64,000 nucleotides of DNA from Enchytraeus crypticus (GCA_905160935.1 CAJHZI010000656.1:15001-79000), one strand, 5' to 3'. Shown: positions 48,801 to 59,298, numbered from the stretch's first letter. Notes: generated by a model not told the origin, from the sequence alone. Numbers and translations are program-made.

Positions 48801-51800
48801 AAAACTGAATCCCTTTCTCTTGCGTCAAACTAATACGATAACGTAATTCTGCATGACTTGTACGCTCCGTCATAGTTTCCATTTGCTCACTAAACGTAGG
48901 TTCAAGGTACATATTTACAAACGCTGTGCTGCCTTCTCGCTATTAGGTTAGTCTAAGCTCAAAAAGTTAGTGCTCATAACTCCGCTAGTTCAGAAGTTTC
49001 AAAATAGGTTAAAAGTAGGTCAGTGTGTTGAACGCCAAGAAATGTCAATTGACAGATCAGGCTGTATCTTGACCTTCCGTGGTTCGATTCCTAGGCTAAC
49101 TGATCAATTCATAGGCTAGGCTAACTGATCAATTCATAGGCTAGCTGATCAATTCCTAGGCTAGCTGATCAATTCCTAGGCTAGCTGAGCGGAGTGTAAA
49201 ATCTTGAGCAATCACATGACCGGTAAAGAGATAATGAATTAAAACTGCCGCTTTACACTTCTACCAATAAAGTTATATTTTCGTGGTTTATCACTTTTCA
49301 CTATAGTATGCTTATTGTAATGTATTTGTTCATTTCACTTTATAATATTCATTTCTTTATTCGTAAAAAATGTCAACATTCAGTAATATACCTTTTGACT
49401 AGCACGTATTAATTAAAAGTTGATTTTATTATTATATATTGATGTTGCTCGTTGTTAAACAAACACAGAATTCAGCCAGCCAGAAATACTGAATACCCGA
49501 ATATTTGTATAGGAAATTCGGCCATATTTATATATCCGAATTGATACTACGCTTGCATGAAAAGGTGAATGCAAGCGATTAGAATTCCAGTCTTCTTGTC
49601 CCTTTTGATAAAGAAACAGAAGTTATTCGGGCTTTAAAATAATACCATTGCGATTTGGTTATGTTTTACTTTGTTTCCTATTTCGTAATCTCCAAAACTA
49701 AATAATTGGTAACTTTATTTTTCTCGCAGCTAGACACGCTAGAACGAGACACTCATACGTCAGATGTGGCAGACGACACGGACGGTCACATTCCAGGACG
49801 TCCGGACCACTCATCTCGATCCGACAGAGATTCAATGGCCTATATATTGGATGCATTAATTGACCGTGCTAACAAAAACCATGAGAGGAAAATTGCTAGA
49901 AAACTTAGATTAGGTGCGGATAGAACAAAGCAATTGACTGGGGACGTTCCAGAAATTAATCAGGAATTAAGCGTCAGTGAAGATTCGATAGAGCACCGGA
50001 AAAGTCCGCAGTTAGAGAGAGCTCACTCAAGGCAGAGATTATGGAAAATTCTCAGAGACATTCAGCAAGAACCGTCTATAAGTAAGTTGTTAAATATTAA
50101 TAGATGTCATGCTGTGACATAATTAATATTTTGAGATTTCTTGGCAAATACATGTAGTATTCAAATATAAGAGCGTTTGTGCATTTGAAAGTCAGAATAA
50201 TGGTGTTAAGTTGTTTTAGTGTTGAAGCCTGAAATTGTTAACATTATTAACTGCCTTAAACGTTCGTTTCTAAGTAAGACATGTTAGTAAAATCAGTTTA
50301 GAGAATCATTGAAAGTCTATGCAAATGGATGCAAATAACAGAAGCAGAAATGATCAGAGCAACATTTTCCAGAAACATGTGGAGGAATGTGGCAATTGTC
50401 GTCCAGTTTTTGAACAGGCACAGCGCCTTTAGAAAAAAGTCTAATCATTAAAGACAAATTAAATTATCTCCACCTCTAGCAAATAGCGATTTATCAATGG
50501 GTTTTACTATTATTGTTTTTTTATTCTTTTTTGCTACAATTAGGCTTACATTGCATGTCGCTTAAATAATTATCAACTGACATTACGCTAGTTACACCGT
50601 TTTTAATGGGTAAGCTTGACCATTTTTTACATTAGGAAGAGGAACGACAATAGACAACGTAATTAGGACCTACTAAAAACTTACATTTAGATTGCACTGA
50701 GGTTACCTTGAAATTCTTTTAAAATTGTAAGCTAAATCTTTTTCTTAAAATATTATTTTCTTTAAGGTAAAATACATATTTATTCTATTCAGTATCTAGA
50801 CTGGCATATATCAGCCAACGATATATTGTACATCGGTCTATACATTCGTAAGTATTTTGTATTCGAAAGGGTTGAAAAATGGAAAGTCAAGGGTATCACA
50901 ATTTGAACATGAACCCAATGCACCCTGCTCACCTCTGTTAGCTCCACCATATTGGTTACTCAGTATTCCTCAAACACTGTCTAACATTAGTGACTCATTA
51001 ATTTATTTCTTACAAAACACCATTCTTCGCACAACCTAGTAGTAGACCAAATGGATACCGGCTCTTCTGCTCGATGACATTTAGCACGATCAAATTCGTT
51101 TTTTGGAGTTTAAAATGTTTCACTCAATGTTCTTGTTCAATCCTTCTTCTCAGTATATAGAAGGTAGGACTCGATGATGAATAATTTTCGTCCAGCTAGT
51201 TTTGATTTGACTGTCTGCAACAATGCTCTTCTCCTCAAATCTCTCCACTGTGTAGGCCTCATATCATCCATCCACCCCATGCATGGCAATCCTTTTCTTA
51301 TGCTTCACCCATTATTAACTACAAACTTAAATATGCGGATATTTCAATCGAATACACCTATATATTCGATTCCTCCGTATGAATATGTTCCTTGAACAGG
51401 CCACTTAGCAGTGCACTGAGGAGAAAAAGAGATACATGTATATTCGAATAATGAGAGAGACGGGTTCAATTGAACTATTTTAAATACTAATCTACACACA
51501 TAACACATAACACCAACGTTCTAGAGATACTTTTATCAAATCCTATTTTTAAAAGGTTACACTAATATTTCAATCCTTATTCAGTTTAATGAAAACTTAA
51601 TTTTAGACATAAAATTCATTCCAATAATCTACCAATACCTTCATTAGTGTGAAATTGCCATCAGTTTTAATGCACATGTAATATCTTAGACTGAGCTACA
51701 GCTTGTTGGTAAGTTGTTCGACAGCAGATTAGTAGGGACAGGGTTCAAATCCAGTGCTCTCTATGTAGGCCTATCTATTACGCTTTCTAGGAATGAAACT

Positions 51801-52827
51801 TACGTTAATCTAGGTCTTTTTCTTCAAAGGTATCTCAATATTGAGTGATTTTCATATATCATTAACGTATTTACCCCTGTTAAATCTTTTGAAGCAGGTG
51901 CTTGTTTATCGGACTTTCTTCAAACTAGTCTGAACCGGTTTATTTCGCTTCAAATTAGCCGACTGCAAATGGAACTTTGCTGAATTACTTAAGGACTAAA
52001 TTTTTTTGCTTCTTTAAGATTTGCTTCTTTAACAGCGTCTTGACGATCACTCTACTGTATTTTTAATCTTACTAATGCAGATAATTTAAATTCTGTTAAA
52101 TATAACTATGATAATTATAGCTCTGAACGATTTCTCTTGTTCATATTTCGCGCTGAAGGTCTCGATGGTTTGATTGCATTCTAGTTATTATTTAATTCTT
52201 ATTTAAAGGGCGGGTGATGCTGAATATGGCAGTGATAGCGGTGGAAAAGTTCCTTTGAAAATATTATTATTCAGCCATTATACGCCTACAAATGATATTA
52301 TTGATCACTCTCACACTAAAATGTGTTTGGTTAAAAACAGCTTGATTAAATTGTAAATCTCTTTTTTAATTTTTCTCTAGTGTTTTGAAACTACCGGGGT
52401 CAAGGTCCGTATTTCAAATCACCCTATCTTTGAAGCATATGAAAGACATTCCCTGATCAACAATTTTGTAAAATAACAGCGCTATTAACTAAATTTTGCA
52501 TTAGATAAACATATTCTAAAGTAGCTTTTCTGGGCTTTTTCAGCTGTTGCTTAGTCGCCTTTTGCTGCATATGCAGTGAACGATTGATCTATTATGCATT
52601 GAGCATGACTTGACTCGGATAAACGGTTAGAGTTCATCAACCTAATTTTTATTTTATAACTCCAAATTTGTATTGAAAGACAGATTCGGATTATACAGGG
52701 TATTCCCACTTAAAGTTTGCAACCGCTTTTATTAACGGGCCCTCGAAAGACCAAAAAGATATGATCTCATTTTGAGAGCAATGTTATAACTAAATCTTAA
52801 CATGTGTGTGTGTGTCTGATGCAGGAT

Positions 52828-52858
<31 letters not shown>

Positions 52859-52877
52859 ATGGGCCTATATATACATG

Positions 52878-52914
<37 letters not shown>

Positions 52915-52999
52915 GAATATGTACTTGTACATGTGCATATATACATGTATATATTATATTTATTACTATACAGGATACATATGTATTATATACTAATAC

Positions 53000-53074
<75 letters not shown>

Positions 53075-55639
53075 TAGTGCACTGGATACTGGCAGGTTCA
53101 TGGAATATAACTACTCCACTCTTTTCTGTCTTCCGCCTTCCTCTTCATTTCCACATATGAGTGGGTCTTTAAATCATCTAACATACCTAATCTCGGTCTT
53201 CCTTTGCCTCTATTTCCTTCCATTCTACCTTCTATGACCTCTTTTAGTAGACCTTCTCCCCTTAGAATGTGTCCTATCCAACTCTTCTTCCTATTTCTTA
53301 ATACATTTATCAACTGTCTATCTGTGCCAGCTCTCTCTAGCACTTCCTCATTTGTAGCCTTTTGAGTCCAACTTATCCTTTCCATTCTTCTCCAAATCCA
53401 CATTTTCAACGCCTCCAGTTTCCTAATATCTTCCTTCCATAAGGTCCATGTCTCACATCCATACAATAGCGTGGTCCAAACCAAAGTTTTCACTATCTTT
53501 ATGTTAGTGTCTTTCTTTAGACTTTTTGTTAATAGTTCTTTTCTATTGCCAAAGGCCGTTTTTGCTTGTGCAATCCTACTGCAGATTTTCGTCTCACATT
53601 TCCCATCATCGGTTATAGTATGATCCAAATATTTGAAACTCCTTACCTGTTCCAATTTCGTACCATTTATTGTGATATTAACTTCACCTTTATTATTAAG
53701 CACTCTCATAACTTTCGTCTTTTATATTAATCTTCATGCCATCTCTCAATGCCGTATCATTCAGCCTATCCATTATCTTCTGCAGTCCCATCTCGCTGCC
53801 CGCTACCATTCCTTGGTCATCCGCAAACCGTACATCTTGTAACATTTTCCCTCCTACTTTTATTCCTTCTTCCATGGCTTCCATGGATTTTATTCCATGT
53901 CATCCATGGCTTCCTCCGTCATTGCCTCAGCGTAAATGTTAAACAGCAGCGGCGAAATGCTACAATCTTGTCTTACTCCACGTCCTATTTCGTATTCTTC
54001 TGTTTATTCTTGTTGGATTTTCATTACTGCTCTTTGATTCATGTACAAGTTAAAAATTAGTCTTCTCTCTCCAGTCAATTCCTATTCTTTTTAAGATATT
54101 CATCATCGTTATCCAATCAATCCTGTCAAAGGCCTTCTCGAAGTCTGCAAAGCATACAAAGACGTCATTTCCATATTCTAAGCTTCTTTCGCAAAGAACC
54201 CGCATTACCCCTATTGCTTCTCTTGTGCCGCATCCTTTCCTAAAACCAAATTGTGTCTTGCTCAGTATCATCTCTGCTTTCGACTGAATACAATTATTTA
54301 CTATCTTTAATACGATCTTCGATGCATGAGGTATTAAACTGATTCTTCTGTAATTTGAACACTCCACAGCATTGGATTTTTTGGGAATTTGGATCATCAC
54401 TGACTTGGTAAAGTCGTCTGGTTAAACCCCGCACATATTGATCCGCGGTCGAGTACCTTATCGACATTACCACTGGCTCCAGCCAGTGGTAATGTCGATG
54501 GTAATAATACTATCTGCCTAATTACCTGTAGGCCTATAATGTGCATATAGACATTATTTACACTTTATTGCATTATATAAACCGTATATTAAGCAGAGTT
54601 TCGTTCAAAAGGTCAAAATATTAATTTTATTTAATATAAACATGTATTTATATTTTATATACATGTACTCTACAATGTATTTCTCTTGAAGGGAAGATCA
54701 CAAAGCAAAGTATTTCTCTTGAAGGGAAGATCACAAAGCAAAGGTTGTCATACTTTGGACATGTCATGCGAGCGAGTTCAATTGAGAAATCAATTATGCT
54801 AGGACAGGTTAGTGGGAAAAGGAGGAAAGGTCGTCAAAGAACGCGTTGGCTTGATACTGTAGAATTTGACCTCAACACCAGCATAGCGGATTTGAGGGAG
54901 GCTGTAAGAAATCGTGATATATGGAGACAGATAGTTCATAAAGTGTCCAAGAGTCGGCTTCGACTGAATGGATAACTCATCATCATCATCACTCTACAAT
55001 GTAGATTTATAAAATTAAAAATATACACATACAAGGAGCTCAAAAGAAAAAAAGATCATTTCAATTTGCGCTGACAATATTACATAATTTATGCACCAGA
55101 AAATGGAACGGGAATATTGATGAAGAATCCATCATCACATAGTCTTCTTCTTGTGTAAGTGCTGTGCCTGTTCCAAGCCTGTGCGGTCATGGTCATATTC
55201 CTCCATATGTCTCTGTTCATTGTTGCTCTGATCATCTCTGTTTCAGTTAACTGCATCCATTTGCTATGACTCTTAAAAAACGTCATCCGCTGCCGACCCA
55301 TGCATCTTTTTCCTTCTATTATTCCTGTCACTACGGTATTTTCAACTATTTTGTTCCGCATAATGTGTCCGAAAAACTTCATCTGTTGTCGTCGTATTCG
55401 GTTCAAAAGGTCACGACAAGTTGACATTCTTTGTAACACATCTTCATTTTAACGTGATCTATATAAGATATGCGTAACATTCTTCTATAGAACCACACCT
55501 CTGTTGCATCAAGTTTCGATCACACAGTAAACATAAGTAAAAACATTATTGTTTGTTTCTTCCAGGTGATGAATTGATTGCCAAAAGACATCCACCACCA
55601 CCTCCAGGATTTCACGCTATCCGTGGTAAACGGAATTAG
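45732..55639 (+). CDS. Secreted neuropeptide/peptide-hormone precursor (3 exons, 186 aa) with predicted [12 protein letters not shown]-amide
   Basis: The model is join(45732..45866, 49730..50081, 55566..55639), 561 nt including TAG; splice phases are 0 and 1. Residues 1 to about 26 form a signal peptide (basic MTIRRLKEK, then hydrophobic [15 protein letters not shown]). Residues 46-77 are acidic and Asp/Ser-rich. Residues 79-106 ([14 protein letters not shown], then Arg/Lys-rich) and 126-159 ([11 protein letters not shown] ... [14 protein letters not shown]) look like amphipathic basic helices. Residues 169-186 read [18 protein letters not shown]: prohormone-convertase sites on both sides, and a Gly that would donate a C-terminal amide. 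The only Cys lies in the signal peptide. It should act outside the cell on a receptor; the receptor is unknown. I do not recognise the amidated peptide's family. The middle segment faintly resembles PTH 1-34. Exons 2-3 are well supported; exon 1 depends on a GTAATT donor and correct phase. Confidence 0.8.
46375..46490. repeat. Degenerate CATGACATC repeat
   Basis: CATGACATCATGTCATGATG and related CATGACA/TCATGAC words recur about eight times and can fold on themselves. It lies in intron 1 of the neuropeptide gene. Confidence 0.7.
47440..47570 (+). repeat. Core-repeat family copy, well preserved
   Basis: TGAACGTGTTGCAAGAAGCG, ACTTAGCAAGAACTGAGGAA and GGCAATGGGAAACCACATCA, then TTTTCAAGTTATGGGCC. 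It lies in intron 1 of the neuropeptide gene. Confidence 0.78.
49090..49196. repeat. Tandem repeat CTAGGCTAGCTGATCAATTC
   Basis: About five units of 22-30 bp, each holding CTGATCAATTC and a TAGGCTAGC-type palindrome. It ends 530 bp before exon 2 of the neuropeptide gene. Confidence 0.88.
49730..50081 (+). CDS. Neuropeptide precursor exon 2 (acidic spacer and two helical segments)
   Basis: The acceptor TTTATTTTTCTCGCAG and the donor A|GTAAGT are both strong. The exon gives 117 codons plus one base. It holds the Asp/Ser-rich spacer, the [20 protein letters not shown] helix followed by [12 protein letters not shown], and the [11 protein letters not shown] ... [12 protein letters not shown] segment. 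Basic pairs (RK at residues 98-99, 102-103 and 135-136) could be processing sites. Codon use and amino-acid balance look coding, unlike the surrounding AT-rich DNA. Confidence 0.85.
50310..50448 (+). mobile_element. RTE-like LINE C-terminal fragment (intron 2)
   Basis: The plus strand reads [39 protein letters not shown], parallel to [20 protein letters not shown] in the opposite-facing copy at 55140-55445. Confidence 0.8.
51690..51808 (+). mobile_element. tRNA-derived SINE, divergent
   Basis: TTGTTGGTAAGTTGTTCGAC, B-box AGGGTTCAAATCCAGTGCTC and a 3' end with ACTTACGTTAATCTAGG. It shares the head with the copy at 58490. Confidence 0.65.
52540..52620 (-). repeat. Core-repeat family fragment
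   Basis: GCTTAGTCGCCTTTTGCTGC, ATATGCAGTGAACGATTGAT matches the inverted core at 22960-23000. Confidence 0.65.
52826..53073. repeat. (TA)n microsatellite cluster at the RTE 3' end
   Basis: TA runs at about 52828-52860, 52878-52912, 53000-53030 and 53036-53072, with TACATGTA variants between them. The last run touches the 3' end of the minus-strand RTE-like element. Confidence 0.93.
53074..54420 (-). mobile_element. RTE-like LINE, 1.35 kb of the RT region, inactive
   Basis: On the minus strand, from right to left: [20 protein letters not shown], a palm region with [28 protein letters not shown]-like remnant, the catalytic-box variant [10 protein letters not shown], then [46 protein letters not shown] and a C-terminal [14 protein letters not shown]. 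These are the ordered RT and connection blocks of RTE-type elements. Frameshifts near 53700 and 53890-54050 and internal stops break it. The 5' side is cut at 54420 by an inverted SINE. It lies in intron 2 of the neuropeptide gene. Confidence 0.88.
54424..54482 (-). mobile_element. tRNA-derived SINE, 5' head only
   Basis: AACCCCGCACATATTGATCC, GCGGTCGAGTACCTTATCGA and CATTACCACTGGCT are the inverted head and B-box half. The first half-unit forms an 18-bp perfect palindrome with the sequence at 54481-54498. Confidence 0.82.
54461..54498. repeat. 18-bp perfect inverted repeat of the SINE 5' end
   Basis: TCGACATTACCACTGGCT, CC, then its exact complement AGCCAGTGGTAATGTCGA. Two SINE 5' ends lie head to head here. 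Confidence 0.93.
54678..54743. repeat. 33-bp perfect tandem duplication
   Basis: TATTTCTCTTGAAGGGAAGA plus TCACAAAGCAAAG occurs twice in direct succession inside an RTE fragment. It keeps the reading frame (11 codons). Confidence 0.95.
54690..54990 (+). mobile_element. RTE-like LINE C-terminal fragment with (CAT)n tail
   Basis: The plus strand reads [40 protein letters not shown], then [20 protein letters not shown] and a stop, followed by CTCATCATCATCATCACTC. This is the RTE C-terminal [15 protein letters not shown] block. Intact reading frame over 90 codons suggests a fairly young copy. Confidence 0.88.
55140..55445 (-). mobile_element. RTE-like LINE C-terminal fragment
   Basis: The minus strand reads [40 protein letters not shown], then [20 protein letters not shown] and a stop. 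It has the same blocks as the 54690 copy but is a different subfamily and orientation. Confidence 0.87.
55566..55639 (+). CDS. Neuropeptide precursor exon 3 (amidated peptide and stop)
   Basis: The acceptor TTTGTTTCTTCCAG is strong. The first two bases complete the Ser codon split by exon 2. It then reads [26 protein letters not shown]. The KR site, the amide-donor Gly and the second KR are the textbook layout of an amidated neuropeptide. The five-proline run would make the peptide rigid and resistant to many peptidases. The exon is only 74 nt long. Confidence 0.87.
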
Positions 55640-55766
55640 CGACAGCATCGATGCCACAGTAAATCAGCAAAATTGCTATTCTTCAGGTCTGAGACACTGA
55701 TTTCTACGTCAGTCTAGTTTTAATTTTAAGTAGTAAACGGATTGCCATTTTCAGTCATGTTGATAT

Positions 55767-55772
55767 ATTAAA
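55767..55772 (+). promoter_or_regulatory. Candidate poly(A) signal ATTAAA of the neuropeptide gene
   Basis: ATTAAA occurs 128 nt after the TAG and about 100 nt before a long TA tract. It is the first variant signal downstream. Another AATAAA occurs near 56065. Confidence 0.35.
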
Positions 55773-55869
55773 CTATTGTTTAGTTGGATTGCTTTATTCA
55801 GATTGTGTAAGAGCATTTAACCATCTTGAAATTTACGATCATTGTTACAATCATCAATAATTATAAATC

Positions 55870-55870
<1 letters not shown>

Positions 55871-55929
<59 letters not shown>
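55871..55929. repeat. (TA)n microsatellite
   Basis: Pure TA of about 58 bp in the 3' flank of the neuropeptide gene. Confidence 0.95.
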
Positions 55930-55932
<3 letters not shown>

Positions 55933-56189
55933 CTAAAATCAAAAATATTTCTAATGAAATATATATTAAAAATCTGAATATATTTCATTATATATATAAT
56001 TATATAGACTTTATTTCATCAATACATGGTAGTTTCGAACAAAGATATAGAAAAAAGAAAGAAAAATAAACGAAAAGAAACAACACTTTGCATACAAGTA
56101 CAGCTAAGCAATGCAAACCTAGTAGTTTACAAGTGACAAACAGAATCAAATCAACTCAATTATTCATTAGAATATTCAATATGTAGCAT

Positions 56190-57990
56190 TTTGTCAACGT
56201 AGATTCAAAATTTTAATCGTACTTTAGCAACAGAATCAATAAAACGAAATATTATATTTCCTTTGTAAACTTTCAAATTCTAAATAATCTGGATGATCTA
56301 ATTCGATTCCTTTAATAATTTCGGCATCCAATACTAATTTGTTTAAAAAATTATATCTATGGTATTCATATAAGATACTCAAAGGCTAAAAACCAAAATA
56401 ATATTGACACCACATAATTACTTCCTTGTCAGTCATATGAAAGATCTTCGAAAAGATACTGTCATATGCTCTACTCATACTCTTTAAGTCTGAATCTCGC
56501 AAGGTGGCAGCAGCAGTGCCATAAAGCAATGCTGATACACCATTACTATCAATCAGTTTAAGAATGACATCTTCAGATGCTTTTGTTCCCAGCCTTCCTA
56601 AAATGGTGTTAGCAGCTCTAAAAATTTCCCTTTTGATTCTTCCCATTGGCATTAAAAAATTTTTGCCTTACAAATAGTGACTCCTAAGTATTTAATAGAT
56701 TCCACCCAATTAATTGCAACTCCTTGAATACTTAAAGGTGAGCATGAATAGCTACACCTTGGGCCTATTCTTTTACAATGGCATTTTGACACATTTATTG
56801 GCAAATCTAACTCATTGAAAACATTATCACATACATCAAACATAAGCTGTAAATCAGTAACCGATGCACTAATCAAAATTAAATCATCAGCATACATGAA
56901 GCTGTTAAAGCATTTATAATTAACAAAGAATCCTAAATTAGATTGCTCTAATACACTCAACATATTATCCACAAATAACGTAAATAAAATGGGTGACAGA
57001 ACTCCTCCTTGTTTAACACCAGATAATAGAGTCACACAATTAGACATACAATTTTTCCATTTAACAGTTGTAGAGTTTTTGGAAAACCAATTTTCTAGCA
57101 CATTTAATACAGATTTATTTACACCTCTGTTCTGCAACATACATAAAATTCCATAACCATTGCATTTATCAAAAGCTTTTTTCAGATCAATTACCCCAAT
57201 ATTTACTGTAGTGTTTCTATTATTGAAGTAATTAACAACTTTTCTAAGATTATGCAAGGCGTTAGTGCATCCGACTTTTTGTTTAAATCCAAATTGCCGT
57301 GTGGAGGTTTCAAAACTAACATATCTAAAATACAGTATTCAAAATTTTTTGATATTATTGGGCATATCGTTATTCCCCGAAAGTCGTCAGCAGACATGTT
57401 TCTTTGGTGATCCTTAAATTTCGGTATTGGCGTAGTAATGCCAACCCCGAACTCATCAGGAACTTTTCCCAACTTCAACATTATATTGAATAGAGTTCTT
57501 AGAATTATAAAGACGGATGTGCATAAGCAATATGCTCAATTGTTAACCTATCTGCGCCGGGAGCTTTGTTTGCTTCAATGCTATTAATTGCTTGCTTTAT
57601 CAATGGCTTCAACTTCAATATAGCATTCATTTTCTGTATTTTCATAAACCCCCTTTTTACAAAAATAGCTATCCCGAAAAGTTTGGTGCTTTTCTAATGA
57701 GTTCTGTGTGCAGGCATTTTTTATATTATTAGCAAGAGCGTTGGCAATATTCAGTATCTTTTTTAAATCCTTCTACAGTAACATCATTTTGGGTATTTTT
57801 TTGTTTAAAGAAGTAACCTTTCTAGCATTTTCAAAATTTTGAACCATTTGAATTTAGTAGATTATTTTGTAATTCAGCTGATACATTATTTTTATACTTC
57901 AGCTTATTCTCATTTAAGGCATTTCTGTAGTTTCTGTGAGCTTTAACTTTCAAATCAAACAGGTTGCCTTCGTTTGGTTTACCTGCATTT
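56190..57990 (-). mobile_element. Non-LTR retrotransposon (Jockey/CR1-group RT), 1.8 kb, inactive
   Basis: On the minus strand, from right to left: FDLKVKAHRNYRNALNENKL, an EANKAPGADRLTIEH block (RT entry), GKVPDEFGVGITTPIPKFKD, DDFRGITICPIISK, GVIDLKKAFDKCNGYGILCM, LLSGVKQGGVLSPILFTLFV, the catalytic FMYADDLILIS and SIKYLGVTI, then a C-terminal KREIFRAANTILGRLG, VSALLYGTAAATL. All RT motifs are in order and the YADD box is intact. Frameshifts occur near 57480, 57230 and 56650 and stops upstream; the endonuclease domain is missing. It belongs to a family unrelated to the other two LINEs here. Confidence 0.9.
56652..57257 (-). pseudogene. Reverse transcriptase palm domain of the LINE
   Basis: 201 uninterrupted codons contain the DLKKAFD, GVKQGGVLSP and FMYADDLILIS motifs; both catalytic Asp residues of the YADD box are present. 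The reading frame is interrupted on both sides, so no complete enzyme is encoded. Confidence 0.88.
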
Positions 57991-58489
57991 TTCCAATATT
58001 AATCTGAATTATGGTTATGATATCAACTCATTTGTATACATTGGCCTACTGTATAATGTTATTGCTGATTTGTATTATTTTCAGAAGACTAAGAGGAACA
58101 ATATTTCGAAAAATCTCACAGTTAACCGAGTGATTGAAGCTGTTAATAAAATGAAAGGCATCTCTCCCTATTTCTCAGCGTACTGCCGAGTGGAAGATCA
58201 ATGAAAAAATAATTATCTCTATCCTCTATTTTTCTTCATGTTTGTACATTTGAAAGCCCAATCCAACTATCTAACTTCCATTGTTTCTGTCTTTCTCTCT
58301 AGATAATTCATTTCCCATCCATTCTTTTATGGTCCAAATACAAGTCATGTGTCCTCCTACCTTTAGAAACGGTATGAAACTCTTCTTACTGTTGCAGATT
58401 TTGACGGTAGGTCCTATCAGGAAGCTATTGTTTAATGTGCTTTAAGATCTGTCCTTTTAAAATCTGAACCATCTATCTCAGATGGAACT

Positions 58490-58612
58490 GAACCGAGAAC
58501 TTGTTGGCAAGTTGTTCGACAGCGCATAAGTAGGTGAATAGTTCAAATACATGGCCCTATCTCCCCTTTCACATACAATCGAGTAACGGACGTTACACTT
58601 GGCTAATGCCTT
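58490..58612 (+). mobile_element. tRNA-derived SINE, divergent
   Basis: CTTGTTGGCAAGTTGTTCGA, AATAGTTCAAATACATGG (decayed B-box) and GTAACGGACGTTACACTTGG. Confidence 0.55.
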
Positions 58613-59171
58613 GGCTATATAAATTTATTTGTCACTAAAGTTGCAGAGTTGAAGTCTAAGTAGTATTCTTTCCTATGCTTCTTTATTATTACAATTGTCC
58701 ATAGCCGTTGCAATAGTAACTGTAGGCCTACCTGGTAGGCTACACAGTTAGATAAATTGTCTACTTGAGCAGAAAAGACACAATAAATTGCCATTTCATA
58801 ATTTGACTCATTCATCGTCAACAGGTGGAATAATTCGTTTTCAGATTGTTTGAGTTCTATTTTGTTTCTTGCGATGAATATAATGATAAGGTCCCTCAAT
58901 AATCAGATTCACATGATATATTTAGTAGATATATCTGTTAATATCTTTGTGAAATAGCCGTAGAATATTCTAAATTTAAATTAAAGAATACATTTTAGTC
59001 TAAGAGAAAACACAAGTTACGGTGCATTGGTAATTATTAGTGAAATCTAACCTTTTAAACAAATTTGCGCAGGTTAGCACTTTTGTTAACTTTCCTGGAG
59101 AAAACTTCTACAATTGCTCCGTTAAAAATTGCTCCGTTAACAAATAGGCCTACTCTGTTATTAATAATGGA

Positions 59172-59298
59172 TGAAGCCTGGGGCGATATCGTTATCGACT
59201 CAACCGCGGATCAGTAAGTGCGTGGTTCAAATCAAGGGCTCGCCAGTCACTGACATCGATTTCGAGGGAGGAAACTGCCGCTAACTTTAGCTTTTTTA
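59172..59298 (+). mobile_element. tRNA-derived SINE
   Basis: GGGGCGATATCGTTATCGAC, CCGCGGATCAGTAAGTGCGT, B-box GTGGTTCAAATCAAGGGCTC and GACATCGATTTCGAGGGAGG. Confidence 0.88.

Noticed and set aside
48712-48912. 66-codon minus-strand frame ([12 protein letters not shown]...)
   Set aside because: Composition looks coding, but it lies inside intron 1 of the neuropeptide gene on the other strand, with no homology recognised.
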